NCBI GenBank assembly: GCA_025360105.1
Contig: JANYCT010000051.1
Span: 1-64,000, forward strand
Origin: Actinomycetes bacterium
GTDB lineage: Bacteria > Actinomycetota > Acidimicrobiia > Acidimicrobiales > Ilumatobacteraceae
Length of the DNA: 64,000 bases
Direction of reading: 5' to 3'
Shown here: positions 51,617-59,783 of the stretch, piece after piece
Layout of the letters: every line of letters starts with the position of its first letter
Position numbering within the stretch: position 1 is the first letter of the stretch
Program-made: the position numbers and the translations under genes
The notes under the pieces: model-generated
Database searches by the model: none
What the model was told of the DNA's origin: nothing
What the model saw: only the letters and a program-made list of their open reading frames with translations

Positions 51617-52117
51617 TTACGAGGTCGACGCGGCGGGTGTGAAGATGCGAGCGGGTGGCGTGCGTGTCGTGATGTCCGCCATCGTGATGCGACCGGCGAA
51701 GTCGGCCATCGCTCCGGCACCGATTGCCGCGGCGAACACATCGGGCGCGCCGCACACCACCGGTGTGTCCCGGGAAGGCCCCAGTTCCGCGGCAACATCG
51801 GCCTGCACGATGCCGAGCACACTGGCTGTGGACACGAGCGTGGGCAGGTTGCCCGGATCGCGCTGAGCCAGTTTCACGAGCGTCGCGTTGCCGCCAAGCG
51901 GCGCGCCCACGAGCCCCCGTGACCACTGGCCGCATTGCGAATGCCGAGCTACCACTGCTCGGGGTCCTGTTCGGGGTCCTGCTCGGTGCCGCCATCGGCA
52001 GAGAGCGCCGTGTCGATCGATCGAAATGCGTTGGCGAGAACGAGCACCCCCGTTGACGGCAGCGACCATGCTGCCCCCGGCGCCGAGGTCGATCGCGAGA
52101 TACCTGCGTGGCTGCAT
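51617..52117 (-). pseudogene. Remnant of an FGGY-family carbohydrate kinase
   Basis: The first 25 codons from 52117 read MQPRRYLAIDLGAGGSMVAA, the FGGY ATP/sugar-kinase N-terminus. The next part is in another frame (VLVLANAFRSIDTALSADGG, EQDPEQ, Trp, then stop at 51949-51951). The first frame resumes with GQWSRGLVGAPLGGNATLVK and then DPGNLPTLVSTASVLGIVQA plus PVVCGAPDVFAAAIGAGAMA, a mid-protein segment, before it ends. About 130 residues are missing in the middle and the C-terminal domain is gone. Two frame changes and two deletions make function unlikely. Confidence 0.8.
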
Positions 52118-52189
52118 GAGCAGGACGTCTTGCCGAATCGTGTTCGTCGCCGTGCACCATTGGCTGGCAGATGTGCCAAGCTCGCAGGC

Positions 52190-53578
52190 ATGAGCAGCTA
52201 CCCCTATGCCGACCGATATCCTGTCTTGCGCGGTATGCCCAGCGAGGGCCGCGATCGCGAGGCAATTCTTGCCGAACTCCGCGAGATGTCGACCCAGGAA
52301 GATGCGTTCTGGCGCACCGGCAAGGCCAGCGGCTCGTTCTACTGCGGCGACATGGACCACTACGCGTTCATGACCGAGGCGTTCGGGCTGTACGGCCACA
52401 TGAACGCGTTGCAGCGCGATGTGTGCCCGAGCGCAACGCGTTTCGAGGGCGAGATCATTGCGATGGGTCTCGATTTGTTCAACGCATCTGCAATCACCGA
52501 CGGTGATCCAGTCGGCATGATCACCAGTGGCGGCAGCGGCAGCATCTTGCACGCAGTCTTGTCGTATCGCGATCACGCCGCGGCAACGCGGGGCGTCAGC
52601 CGCCCCAACTTCGTCAAGCCCGAAACCGGTCATCCCGCGTTCGACAAGGCCTGTCATCTGCTCGGTGTGGAACTGCGCATCGCCCCCGTCGACGCGCTCA
52701 CCGCGCAGGTTGACGTGTCCGCGATGGAGGCATTGATCGACGGTCAGACCATTGCCATCCTCGGCTCGGCTTCGAACTACGGATACGGCACGATCGATCC
52801 CATTTCCGCACTCGGCCAGATCGCACTGGCGCACGGCGTTGGACTGCATGTCGATGGTTGCCTCGGCGGTTTCATCCTTCCGTTCGGCGAGCAACTGGGC
52901 TACGGCATTCCCGCCTTCGACTTCCGTGTCCCGGGAGTCACCACCATCTCGGCCGATACGCACAAGTACGGATACGGACTGAAGGGCACGTCGCTGCTGA
53001 TGTTCCGCGACCGCGCGCTGCGTAACAGCCAGTACTTCTTCCAGACCAACTGGACCGGCGGCAAGTACTGCTCGCCCGGTATCGATGGGTCGCGGTCCAG
53101 CGGTTTGCTCGCGGCGACGTGGGCGGGCATGGTGGCCACCGGACGCACGGGTTACCTCCGGTACGCGAAGCAGATCTTCTCCACCGCCGCCGCGATGCAG
53201 GAGGCCGTACGCAGCCACCCCGAGCTACGCATGATCGGTGACCCCACGTATCTGTTTGCCTTCACGTCTGATGTGTTCGACATTTATCACGTGAACGATG
53301 GGCTGCGTGGCCGCGGCTGGCGGATGAACGGGCTGCAATACCCCAACGCGATTCACATGGCCGTCACCCGTCCGCAGACCCAGCCGGGTGTGGCCGATGC
53401 CTGGGCCACCGACCTCGCGGCCGCAGTGGACTACGCCAACGCCAACCGCGACAAGCCGGCCAAGAGCAGCGGCATCTACGGCGGCGTCTCGGGTGGCTGG
53501 ACCGAAGCGGCCGACGACTTCATTCGCACCATCATGAGCGACATGCTCGACAAGCATCAGGGGTTGCCGCCTGCATGA
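52190..53578 (+). CDS. Sphingosine-1-phosphate-lyase-like PLP enzyme
   Basis: The 462-residue group II decarboxylase-fold protein has FYCGDMDHYAFMTEAFGLYG, GMITSGGSGSILHAVLSYRD, GVGLHVDGCLGGFILPFGE (Asp222) and TTISADTHKYGYGLKGTSLL with the Schiff-base Lys259. The pattern fits bacterial Dpl1-like lyases of phosphorylated long-chain bases, or related amino-acid decarboxylases. No sphingolipid biosynthesis genes are nearby. It overlaps ltrA by ATGA. No Shine-Dalgarno is strong before ATG 52190. Confidence 0.85.
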   Translation: MSSYPYADRYPVLRGMPSEGRDREAILAELREMSTQEDAFWRTGKASGSFYCGDMDHYAFMTEAFGLYGHMNALQRDVCPSATRFEGEIIAMGLDLFNASAITDGDPVGMITSGGSGSILHAVLSYRDHAAATRGVSRPNFVKPETGHPAFDKACHLLGVELRIAPVDALTAQVDVSAMEALIDGQTIAILGSASNYGYGTIDPISALGQIALAHGVGLHVDGCLGGFILPFGEQLGYGIPAFDFRVPGVTTISADTHKYGYGLKGTSLLMFRDRALRNSQYFFQTNWTGGKYCSPGIDGSRSSGLLAATWAGMVATGRTGYLRYAKQIFSTAAAMQEAVRSHPELRMIGDPTYLFAFTSDVFDIYHVNDGLRGRGWRMNGLQYPNAIHMAVTRPQTQPGVADAWATDLAAAVDYANANRDKPAKSSGIYGGVSGGWTEAADDFIRTIMSDMLDKHQGLPPA

Positions 53579-54720
53579 ACGAGCCAATGCCTGGTGTGGT
53601 CGCGATCGAGGAGGTCGGCGAGAAGCGCACGACATACGTTGAGTTGTTCTTCGACCTCGTCTTCGTGTTCGCCATCACCCAACTCGCCGGATTGTTGAAG
53701 CACCGTCACGATGGCGCTGGTTGGGTCCACGTCGCGTTGATGACGTGGATGGTGTGGTGGGCGTGGTCGTTGTATACGTGGGCGGGTAACGCCATCGATG
53801 TGCAACGCACGTGGGCTCGCGGTGGTCTGATCTTCGTCACGGCATTCACGCTGGTGTTCGCCGAAGCGATGCCGCAGGCCTTTGCCGACCGTGGACAGCA
53901 ATTCGCAGTGGCCTACGCGGTGGTACGCCTCGCGGGACTTGCGTTGTACTGGTATGGCTTGCGTGACGACAAGGCCCAGCGGGCCGCGTTGCTCACGTTC
54001 CTGCCGATTTCCACCCTGGCTGTGGTGATCGTGCTCGTCGGCGGTTTCGTCAGCGTGTCGGCGCGCCCGTGGGTGTGGGCCGTTGCCTTGCTCATTGACT
54101 TCGCCAGCACGCAGGCCGCAGGTCGCGGCGAGTTCCATGTGTCCCCGACGCACTTCGCCGAGCGTCACGCGCTCATCGTCATCATTGCGCTCGGTGAATC
54201 CATCGTGTCGGTGGGCGTCGCAGGCAGTGAACTCGATCCCACCGCCGTTCGTTACGCAGCCGCTGGCAGCGCATTCGTGGTGATTGCCGCGTTGTGGTGG
54301 GCCTACTTCGATTGGGTGCAGGGAGCCGCCGAGCACCAGCTCGTGATCACGCCACCCGAGATGCGAAGTCGACTCGCACGTGACCTCTTCACGTACTTCC
54401 ACCTGCCCATCGTGGCCGGCACGGTGCTGTTCGCCGTCGGTGTTGAGGGTGCAGTGGCCGAGCCATCGATGCCGTTCGAACCGTTCCGCCGTTGGGCCAT
54501 CGGGGTGGGCATCGTGCTCTACCTCAGCGGGTTCATCCTCTCGCACGCTCGCAGTGGGCACGGCCTCCTCGTTGATCGCGCGATCGGCGCGGTGATGGTC
54601 GCCGTGTTGGTAGCCGTGCTCGGGCCTCGGCTGAACTCGGTGTGGTTGCTCGCAATCCTGGCCATCGTCAGTGTCGCGATGACGTCGATCGAATCCCTTC
54701 GCCCGCACCGCAACGCCTAA
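53575..54720 (+). CDS. Low-temperature requirement A (LtrA) family membrane protein
   Basis: The 381-residue polytopic protein has the family opening RTTYVELFFDLVFVFAITQL and about ten membrane helices, with a characteristic HFAERHALIVIIALGESIV and AYFDWVQGAAEH. The function is not established; some homologues support growth in the cold. Four-base overlap with the lyase-like gene suggests coupling, perhaps in membrane-lipid adjustment (inference). Confidence 0.9.
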   Translation: MNEPMPGVVAIEEVGEKRTTYVELFFDLVFVFAITQLAGLLKHRHDGAGWVHVALMTWMVWWAWSLYTWAGNAIDVQRTWARGGLIFVTAFTLVFAEAMPQAFADRGQQFAVAYAVVRLAGLALYWYGLRDDKAQRAALLTFLPISTLAVVIVLVGGFVSVSARPWVWAVALLIDFASTQAAGRGEFHVSPTHFAERHALIVIIALGESIVSVGVAGSELDPTAVRYAAAGSAFVVIAALWWAYFDWVQGAAEHQLVITPPEMRSRLARDLFTYFHLPIVAGTVLFAVGVEGAVAEPSMPFEPFRRWAIGVGIVLYLSGFILSHARSGHGLLVDRAIGAVMVAVLVAVLGPRLNSVWLLAILAIVSVAMTSIESLRPHRNA

Positions 54721-54740
54721 CCCGGCCGACTTGCAACGCC

Positions 54741-54794
54741 GAAGTAGCGCTCTACAGGCCCAGGAGGGGCCACTACAGCGCTACTTCGTAGCGC
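54741..54794. terminator. Nested inverted repeats between convergent genes
   Basis: GAAGTAGCGCT (54741-54751) pairs with AGCGCTACTTC (54777-54787). The same right arm also holds GCGCTAC (54778-54784), which can pair with GTAGCGC (54788-54794) across TTC. The two hairpins share a strand and exclude each other. It lies 20 nt after ltrA and 50 nt before the VOC gene end. Confidence 0.65.
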
Positions 54795-54846
54795 GCGAGC
54801 CAGCTGAAGGCGGCAGGGTTCGGCGTGACCACGCCGGTGCGCGCGG

Positions 54847-55338
54847 TCAGAGGACGGTGTTGCCGTACATCTCGCCGAGGGGGTCGCTGATCAGCTCGAG
54901 GCGCACGCCGTCGGGGTCGGGGAAGTAGATCGACGAGCCATCGATGTGCGCGTACTCGATGCCCGCGGCGTCGAGCTTGCCCTTGAGGTGCGCCCAGCGC
55001 TCGGGCTCGACCGAGATGGCCAGATGATGCAGGCCGCCGAGCACCTCGCGATACGGGCCGAGGTCGAGTCCGGGGAGATCGAAGAACGCGAGCCCATTGC
55101 CGTTGCCGATGTCGAAGAAGAAATGCGTCGAACCCTGATAGTCGCGGTTCTCGAACATGTCGGTGAGCGGGAACTCGAGCAGGTCCTGATAGAAGCGCAC
55201 CGTTGCCTCTACGTCGGCGCAGATAAGGGCCAGATGGTGAACGCCTCGAGCCGATGATGCAGGACGTTCATCTTTGGGTCGCATGTGCGCGCTGCGAATG
55301 CGGTCGCGTTCGGCGGTGAGTTGGTCACGATCGTTCAT
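54847..55338 (-). CDS. VOC-family (glyoxalase/dioxygenase-like) protein
   Basis: This 163-residue protein has GVHHLALICADVEATVRFYQ and LEFPLTDMFENRDYQGSTHF in the first beta-alpha-beta-beta-beta module, then GGLHHLAISVEPERWAHLKG and SSIYFPDPDGVRLELISDP in the second. His and Glu positions fit a metal-binding VOC enzyme such as an extradiol-like dioxygenase or a glyoxalase; the reaction is open. It overlaps the SDR stop by ATGA (start ATG 55338). Confidence 0.88.
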   Translation of the reverse strand: MNDRDQLTAERDRIRSAHMRPKDERPASSARGVHHLALICADVEATVRFYQDLLEFPLTDMFENRDYQGSTHFFFDIGNGNGLAFFDLPGLDLGPYREVLGGLHHLAISVEPERWAHLKGKLDAAGIEYAHIDGSSIYFPDPDGVRLELISDPLGEMYGNTVL

Positions 55339-56141
55339 GAGGGACTCGCTTCGGTGGGGAGATCGGGGACCCAGTGTGCCCCGTTGATGTGGCTTCCGCC
55401 GTCGACGAACAGCGTATTTCCCGTGAGGTAGTGGGCGTCGTCGCTCGCCAGGAACACGGCAACCGGAGCGATGTCGCGTTCGGGATCGCCGAGGTAGCCC
55501 ATCGGGTTGGCCGAGTCGGCTGTGGCCACCAGTTCGGGGTTGCGTGCGGCGACGGCGCGGAACGCGGCGCTCTTCGCTGCGGGACAGATCACGTTCACGA
55601 CGATGCCATGTGGTGCCCACTCGCGTGCTGCAGTGCGCGAGAGCGAACGTAGCGCCTCTTTGGCAACGTTGTATTCGGCAGTGCCGATGTGTGCGTTCAC
55701 ACCGTTGAGCGAGCAGAGGTTGATGATGTTGCCGCGACCCTGTGCCTTCATCAGTGGGAACGCTGCCTGCATCGCCCACAGCGGTCCGTAGAAACCCACA
55801 CCGAAGCCGTGCTCGAAGTTGGCGTCGCGCTTGAACTCGACGCGGCTCAACGAGCCGCCGCCCCACGCGTTGTTCACGAGGATGTCGACTGCTCCCCAGC
55901 GCGCTTGCGCCGCGGCGATCATCGCGACGACCTGATCCTTGTTCGAGACGTCGGTCGCCTGATCGACCGCGTCGACTCCGAATTCGTCGCGCAGTTCTGC
56001 TGCAACGCGAGCGCCTGCGTCAGCGTTCAACTCGGCGACCATCACCTTGGCGCCCTCTGCGGCGAACCGACGCGCGATGCCGTACCCGATGCCGTCGCCG
56101 GCGCCGGTGATGACCGCAACCCGATCCTGAAGTCGTGCCAT
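55335..56141 (-). CDS. SDR family oxidoreductase, coupled to VOC protein
   Basis: The 268-residue SDR has VAVITGAGDGIGYGIARRFA, VNNAWGGGSLSR for NNAG, and the catalytic GTAEYNVAKEALRSLSRTA. The C-terminus HYLTGNTLFVDGGSH is conserved. A ribosome-binding site AGGGGAT precedes ATG 56141; 15 upstream codons in frame lack homology. It may dehydrogenate a cyclic alcohol, with the VOC protein acting next (inference from coupling). Confidence 0.88.
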   Translation of the reverse strand: MARLQDRVAVITGAGDGIGYGIARRFAAEGAKVMVAELNADAGARVAAELRDEFGVDAVDQATDVSNKDQVVAMIAAAQARWGAVDILVNNAWGGGSLSRVEFKRDANFEHGFGVGFYGPLWAMQAAFPLMKAQGRGNIINLCSLNGVNAHIGTAEYNVAKEALRSLSRTAAREWAPHGIVVNVICPAAKSAAFRAVAARNPELVATADSANPMGYLGDPERDIAPVAVFLASDDAHYLTGNTLFVDGGSHINGAHWVPDLPTEASPS

Positions 56142-56201
56142 GAGATCCCCTGCTCGTGCCGCGCAACTCGCGCTGCTCGGGCGCATGTTAAGCCCGTTGC
56201 G

Positions 56202-57329
56202 TCATGCAGGGGCGGGTCGTCCGAGCGACACGAGGCCAGCGATTGCGAACGCCGGTAGCACCACCGTTGCCCACGCTAGACCGAACGAGTCGGACAATGT
56301 GCCGAGCAGTAGCGGTCCGAACGTGACACCGACGCCGGACGCGATGGCGGTGACTCTGCCGAGCGTGTTCGTGTCGTCGTGCAGTTCGAAGATGCGCGAC
56401 ACCGACAGTGGGTACACGGGCGAGAGAAACACGCCGAGACCGGTGAGGCCGATGATGCGAACCGCGAGGCCGGGTCCGATGAGGAACGGTGCCAAGAACC
56501 CGAGTGAGCCGATGAACGACAGCATGAGCAAGTGGTGCTCATTGATGCGATCGAGCAACTTCGTGAGCGTGAGCCGGCCCACGAACATACCGATGAAGAA
56601 GCCGATCGTCAGCGACGCGGCGGTGTTCTTCGATGCGTGCCCGAGATCGCGCATGATCGACGACGCCCAGATGACCGTACCGATCTCGACCATGACACCG
56701 AAGACGAGCACTAACCATCGGCGCGCCAACAGCGGCACACGAGCGATGTGGGCGAGCTTGGCCGGTTGCTCGACTGCGGTGCTCGGCACCGGGGCGCGGC
56801 CCGCAGTGATGGTGATGGCCGCCCCGATGAGCAGAACCGGCGCGAGGTAGGCGACCCGCCAGCTGATCGCGACGGCTGCGGCGAGACTCACGGCCAATGG
56901 CAGCAACGTCGACGAGATCATCGGGAATGCGTTGAGTGTGGACATCGTCTGCGTGGGTGCCTGCGGCTGATGCGCGAAGACCACTGCGGGCACGACGATG
57001 ACGAGCAGGGCCGCGCCAGCGCCAGTGATTGCCGCCCCTGTCAGGGTGAGTGCGGGGGTGCGACCAATCCCGAACATTGCACCGCCGCCCACCATCGCCA
57101 ACACGGCCAATCCCAGTGTCGCCCTGTTGCTGAGGGCCGCCAGGACACGATTCCCGAACAGTGCGAAGCCAAGGAGGCAGAAGCCGAACATCGAGCCATG
57201 CAATGCCGCGACGCTGGCCGACAGATGTAGATCGTCGCGGAGCTGCGGCAGGATTGCCCCGTAGCTCAAGCTCCAGGCGAGCAGCGCGTACCCAAGGCCG
57301 ATACCCAGTGTCAAACGGTCCCAACGCAC
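56202..57329 (-). CDS. MFS transporter
   Basis: The 375-residue permease has about 12 hydrophobic segments, starting LTLGIGLGYALLAWSLSYGA, with NRVLAALSNRATLGLAVLAM, and VGRLTLTKLLDRINEHHLLM in the central loop. It is shorter than many MFS (some helices are close together). The substrate is unknown. GTG 57329 sits 7 nt from TAGCCT; the in-frame extension upstream to 57485 lacks homology and lies in the helicase promoter region. Confidence 0.82.
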   Translation of the reverse strand: MRWDRLTLGIGLGYALLAWSLSYGAILPQLRDDLHLSASVAALHGSMFGFCLLGFALFGNRVLAALSNRATLGLAVLAMVGGGAMFGIGRTPALTLTGAAITGAGAALLVIVVPAVVFAHQPQAPTQTMSTLNAFPMISSTLLPLAVSLAAAVAISWRVAYLAPVLLIGAAITITAGRAPVPSTAVEQPAKLAHIARVPLLARRWLVLVFGVMVEIGTVIWASSIMRDLGHASKNTAASLTIGFFIGMFVGRLTLTKLLDRINEHHLLMLSFIGSLGFLAPFLIGPGLAVRIIGLTGLGVFLSPVYPLSVSRIFELHDDTNTLGRVTAIASGVGVTFGPLLLGTLSDSFGLAWATVVLPAFAIAGLVSLGRPAPA

Positions 57330-57336
57330 CGCACCG

Positions 57337-57342
57337 AGGCTA
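57337..57342 (-). promoter_or_regulatory. -10 element for the MFS gene
   Basis: TAGCCT, 7 nt before GTG 57329; it decides the start against a longer open frame. Confidence 0.55.
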
Positions 57343-57533
57343 CGGGCGCGCTCGCACGGGTCACCCCCTCTCGCGGCTGAAACGCCCACATTCCGGGCTT
57401 TCCCGGTATCGTCAATGATGCTTCGTTGCCAACCCTGGCGACGTGCGGTCGAGTGCAGCGCCTCAGGCGCACGATTTTGTTCCATTCAGCGGACAGCCAT
57501 GCATCAACGGCCAACCGATTTGGAAGGAAATCC

Positions 57534-59075
57534 ATGACCACCACCACCCCCTCATCCGGCGCGTCGCGTCGCAACCCTCGTCGTCGCGGCCCTCGTGACA
57601 ACGCATCGGGCGCACCGCGTCGTCCGTCGACTCCGGGCGCCGCGCCCGCGAACACCGGCGCGAACACTGGCACGAACGTTTCGGTGAACCTGTCACCATC
57701 CACAGCGCCGGTGCCCGACGCTGCGGACTTCACCGTGCTGAACGTTCCCGCTCCCATCGTGAACGCGCTCACCGGCCTCGGCGTGACCGCCCCGTTCCCG
57801 ATTCAGACCGCAACCCTGCCCGATTCATTGGCAGGCCGCGATGTACTCGGCCGGGGCAAGACCGGCAGCGGCAAGACCATTGCGTTTGCCATCCCGACCG
57901 TGGTTCGCCTTGCGAATTCCGGCGGACGCCGCGAGACCAAGCGCCCCCGTGCGCTCATCCTCGTGCCCACGCGTGAACTCGCCAACCAGGTTGCTGAGAC
58001 GCTGTTGCCGATTGCGAATGCGATGTCGCTGAAGGTCACCACTGTGTTCGGTGGCGTCGGCCAGGGCCCGCAGGTCACTGCGCTGCGTCTTGGCGTCGAC
58101 ATTCTCGTTGCCTGCCCCGGCCGTCTCGAGGACCTCATCTCGCAGCGTCACTGCCGTCTCGATCAGGTCGAAGTCACCGTGCTCGACGAGGCCGACCATA
58201 TGGCCGACCTCGGATTCCTGCCCGCCGTCAAGCGCCTGCTCGACCAGACCCCCCAAGGCGGCCAGCGCCTGTTGTTTTCGGCCACGCTCGACAACGGCAT
58301 CGATGTGCTCGTGCGTCGCTACCTCACCAACCCCGTCGTTCATTCGGTAGACCCCGAGATCGCCCCCGTCTCGACGATGACGCACCACGTCTTCGCCGTC
58401 ACTGCGGCCGACAAGCCCACTGTCATCCGCGAGCTTGCGCAGGGCGAGGATCGTTCGCTGTTGTTCACCCGCACCAAGCACGGCGCGAAGAAACTCGCCA
58501 AGCAACTCACCGCTGCGGGCATCCCCGCCGTTGAGATGCACGGCAACCTGTCGCAGAACGCGCGTGAGCGCAACCTCGAGTCGTTCTCAGACGGCACCAC
58601 CCGCGTGCTCGTGGCCACCGACATCGCGGCCCGTGGAATTCACGTCGACGACATCGCGCTCGTGGTGCACGTTGACCCGCCAGCCGAGCACAAGGCGTAT
58701 CTGCACCGTTCGGGCCGCACCGCCCGCGCCGGTGCCGAAGGCGTGGTGGTTACGCTGATGACACCCGATCAGGTGGGTGATGTGAAGTCGCTGGCCAAAG
58801 CAGCCCGCATCGAGCCGATCATCACGCGCATCGCGCCAGGTCACTCGATGCTCGAGGGCCTCGTCGGTCCTGCAGCGGCGTACGTGAAGCCGTCGGCCGT
58901 CGCGTACGACGAGCCAGCCGCACGCGGTCCCCGCCAGCCGGCACAACATCGCGGTGCGCGCCAGGCTTCGTCGCACTCAGGTGCGGGCCGACAGGGTTCT
59001 GGTCGCTCGGGTTCTGGTCGCTCGGGTTCTGGTCGTTCGGGTTCTGGTCGTTCGGGTTCCGGCCGCTCGCGCTGA
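57534..59075 (+). CDS. DEAD-box ATP-dependent RNA helicase
   Basis: The 513-residue helicase has a basic disordered N-terminus, Q motif (APFPIQ), Walker A GRGKTGSGKT (to 115), PTRELA, DEAD at 218-221 (VLDEADHMADLGF), SAT 249-251, then domain 2 with LLFTRTKHGAKKLAKQL, RVLVATDIAARGIHVDD and HRSGRTARAG. The tail ends in five copies of Gly-Ser-Gly-Arg-Ser, an RNA-binding-like low-complexity end. A leader of about 200 nt separates it from the divergent MFS gene. GGAAGGAAA precedes ATG 57534. RhlE/CsdA-like roles in ribosome assembly or cold growth are typical. Confidence 0.94.
   Translation: MTTTTPSSGASRRNPRRRGPRDNASGAPRRPSTPGAAPANTGANTGTNVSVNLSPSTAPVPDAADFTVLNVPAPIVNALTGLGVTAPFPIQTATLPDSLAGRDVLGRGKTGSGKTIAFAIPTVVRLANSGGRRETKRPRALILVPTRELANQVAETLLPIANAMSLKVTTVFGGVGQGPQVTALRLGVDILVACPGRLEDLISQRHCRLDQVEVTVLDEADHMADLGFLPAVKRLLDQTPQGGQRLLFSATLDNGIDVLVRRYLTNPVVHSVDPEIAPVSTMTHHVFAVTAADKPTVIRELAQGEDRSLLFTRTKHGAKKLAKQLTAAGIPAVEMHGNLSQNARERNLESFSDGTTRVLVATDIAARGIHVDDIALVVHVDPPAEHKAYLHRSGRTARAGAEGVVVTLMTPDQVGDVKSLAKAARIEPIITRIAPGHSMLEGLVGPAAAYVKPSAVAYDEPAARGPRQPAQHRGARQASSHSGAGRQGSGRSGSGRSGSGRSGSGRSGSGRSR
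58995..59069 (+). repeat. Five 15-nt tandem repeats at the helicase 3' end
   Basis: Units of GGTTCTGGTCGCTCG at 58995, 59010, 59025, 59040 and 59055 (two vary at C/T, the last is GGTTCCGGCCGCTCG) encode Gly-Ser-Gly-Arg-Ser. Copy number could vary by slippage without changing frame. Confidence 0.9.
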
Positions 59076-59085
59076 TCCGGCGATC

Positions 59086-59091
59086 TAGAGT
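59086..59091 (+). promoter_or_regulatory. -10 element for the O-methyltransferase
   Basis: TAGAGT, 7 nt before ATG 59099, in the 23-nt gap after the helicase. Confidence 0.55.
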
Positions 59092-59098
59092 GCCGGCT

Positions 59099-59761
59099 AT
59101 GTCCAGCACTCCCAAGAGCCTCGGGCTCGATACAGACCTTCACCAATACCTCGTCGCTCACGGCACACCACCCGATGCGGTGCTGCAACGGCTCGCCGAT
59201 GACACGAGCGCAATGGGTCCGATCGCGCGCATGCAGATCGCTCCGGAGCAGGGTGCCTTCCTAACGATGCTTGCGGGCATGCTCGGCGCGCGGCTCATCG
59301 TGGAGGTCGGCACGTTCACCGGCTATTCGTCGGTGTGCCTCGCGCGCGGGCTCGTTCCCGGTGGGCGTCTGATCTGTTGCGATGTGAGCGCCGAGTTCAC
59401 GGCACGCGCCGTGCAGGCATGGCACGAGGCCGGCCTCGACGACAGTGTCGAGCTCCGGCTTGCGCCCGGTGCTGACACGCTGCGTGCAATGCCGCTCGAC
59501 GACCTCATCGACCTTGCGTTCATCGATGCCGACAAGTCGGGCTACGCCGTGTACTACGAGGAAATCCTGCAGCGCCTGCGTCCCGGAGGAGTGATCGCGG
59601 TCGACAACGTGTTGTGGTCGGGACGCATCATCGACTCCACGGACACCAGCGTCGATACGGTCGCGCTGCGTGCGTTCAACGACATGGTGCTGGCCGACGA
59701 CCGCGTCGACTGCGTGATGTTGCCGATCGCCGATGGGCTCACGCTCTGCCGGAAACGTTGA
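59099..59761 (+). CDS. Class I SAM-dependent O-methyltransferase
   Basis: The 220-residue catechol-O-methyltransferase-like enzyme has AMGPIARMQIAPEQGAFLTM, the SAM motif LIVEVGTFTGYSSVCLARGL, ICCDVSAEFTARA, DLAFIDADKSGY (metal and catalytic Asp) and GGVIAVDNVLWSGR. Homologues act on hydroxyl groups of catechols, caffeoyl-type esters or small phenolics with a divalent metal. ATG 59099 is preferred to an in-frame TTG/ATG a few codons upstream on the basis of the -10 spacing. Confidence 0.93.
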   Translation: MSSTPKSLGLDTDLHQYLVAHGTPPDAVLQRLADDTSAMGPIARMQIAPEQGAFLTMLAGMLGARLIVEVGTFTGYSSVCLARGLVPGGRLICCDVSAEFTARAVQAWHEAGLDDSVELRLAPGADTLRAMPLDDLIDLAFIDADKSGYAVYYEEILQRLRPGGVIAVDNVLWSGRIIDSTDTSVDTVALRAFNDMVLADDRVDCVMLPIADGLTLCRKR

Positions 59762-59770
59762 ACGCCGATC

Positions 59771-59776
59771 TACCGT
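59771..59776 (+). promoter_or_regulatory. -10 element for the cysteine-rich gene
   Basis: TACCGT, 7 nt before GTG 59784. It selects this start over GTG 59775. Confidence 0.5.
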
Positions 59777-59783
59777 GAGCGAC

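Noticed and set aside
52118-53218. Minus-strand open frame upstream of the FGGY remnant
   Set aside because: It is antisense to the PLP lyase-like gene; only the part below 52117 has kinase similarity.
53557-54708. Minus-strand frame of 383 codons
   Set aside because: It is the shadow of ltrA, with His/Glu/Arg-rich text and no domain.
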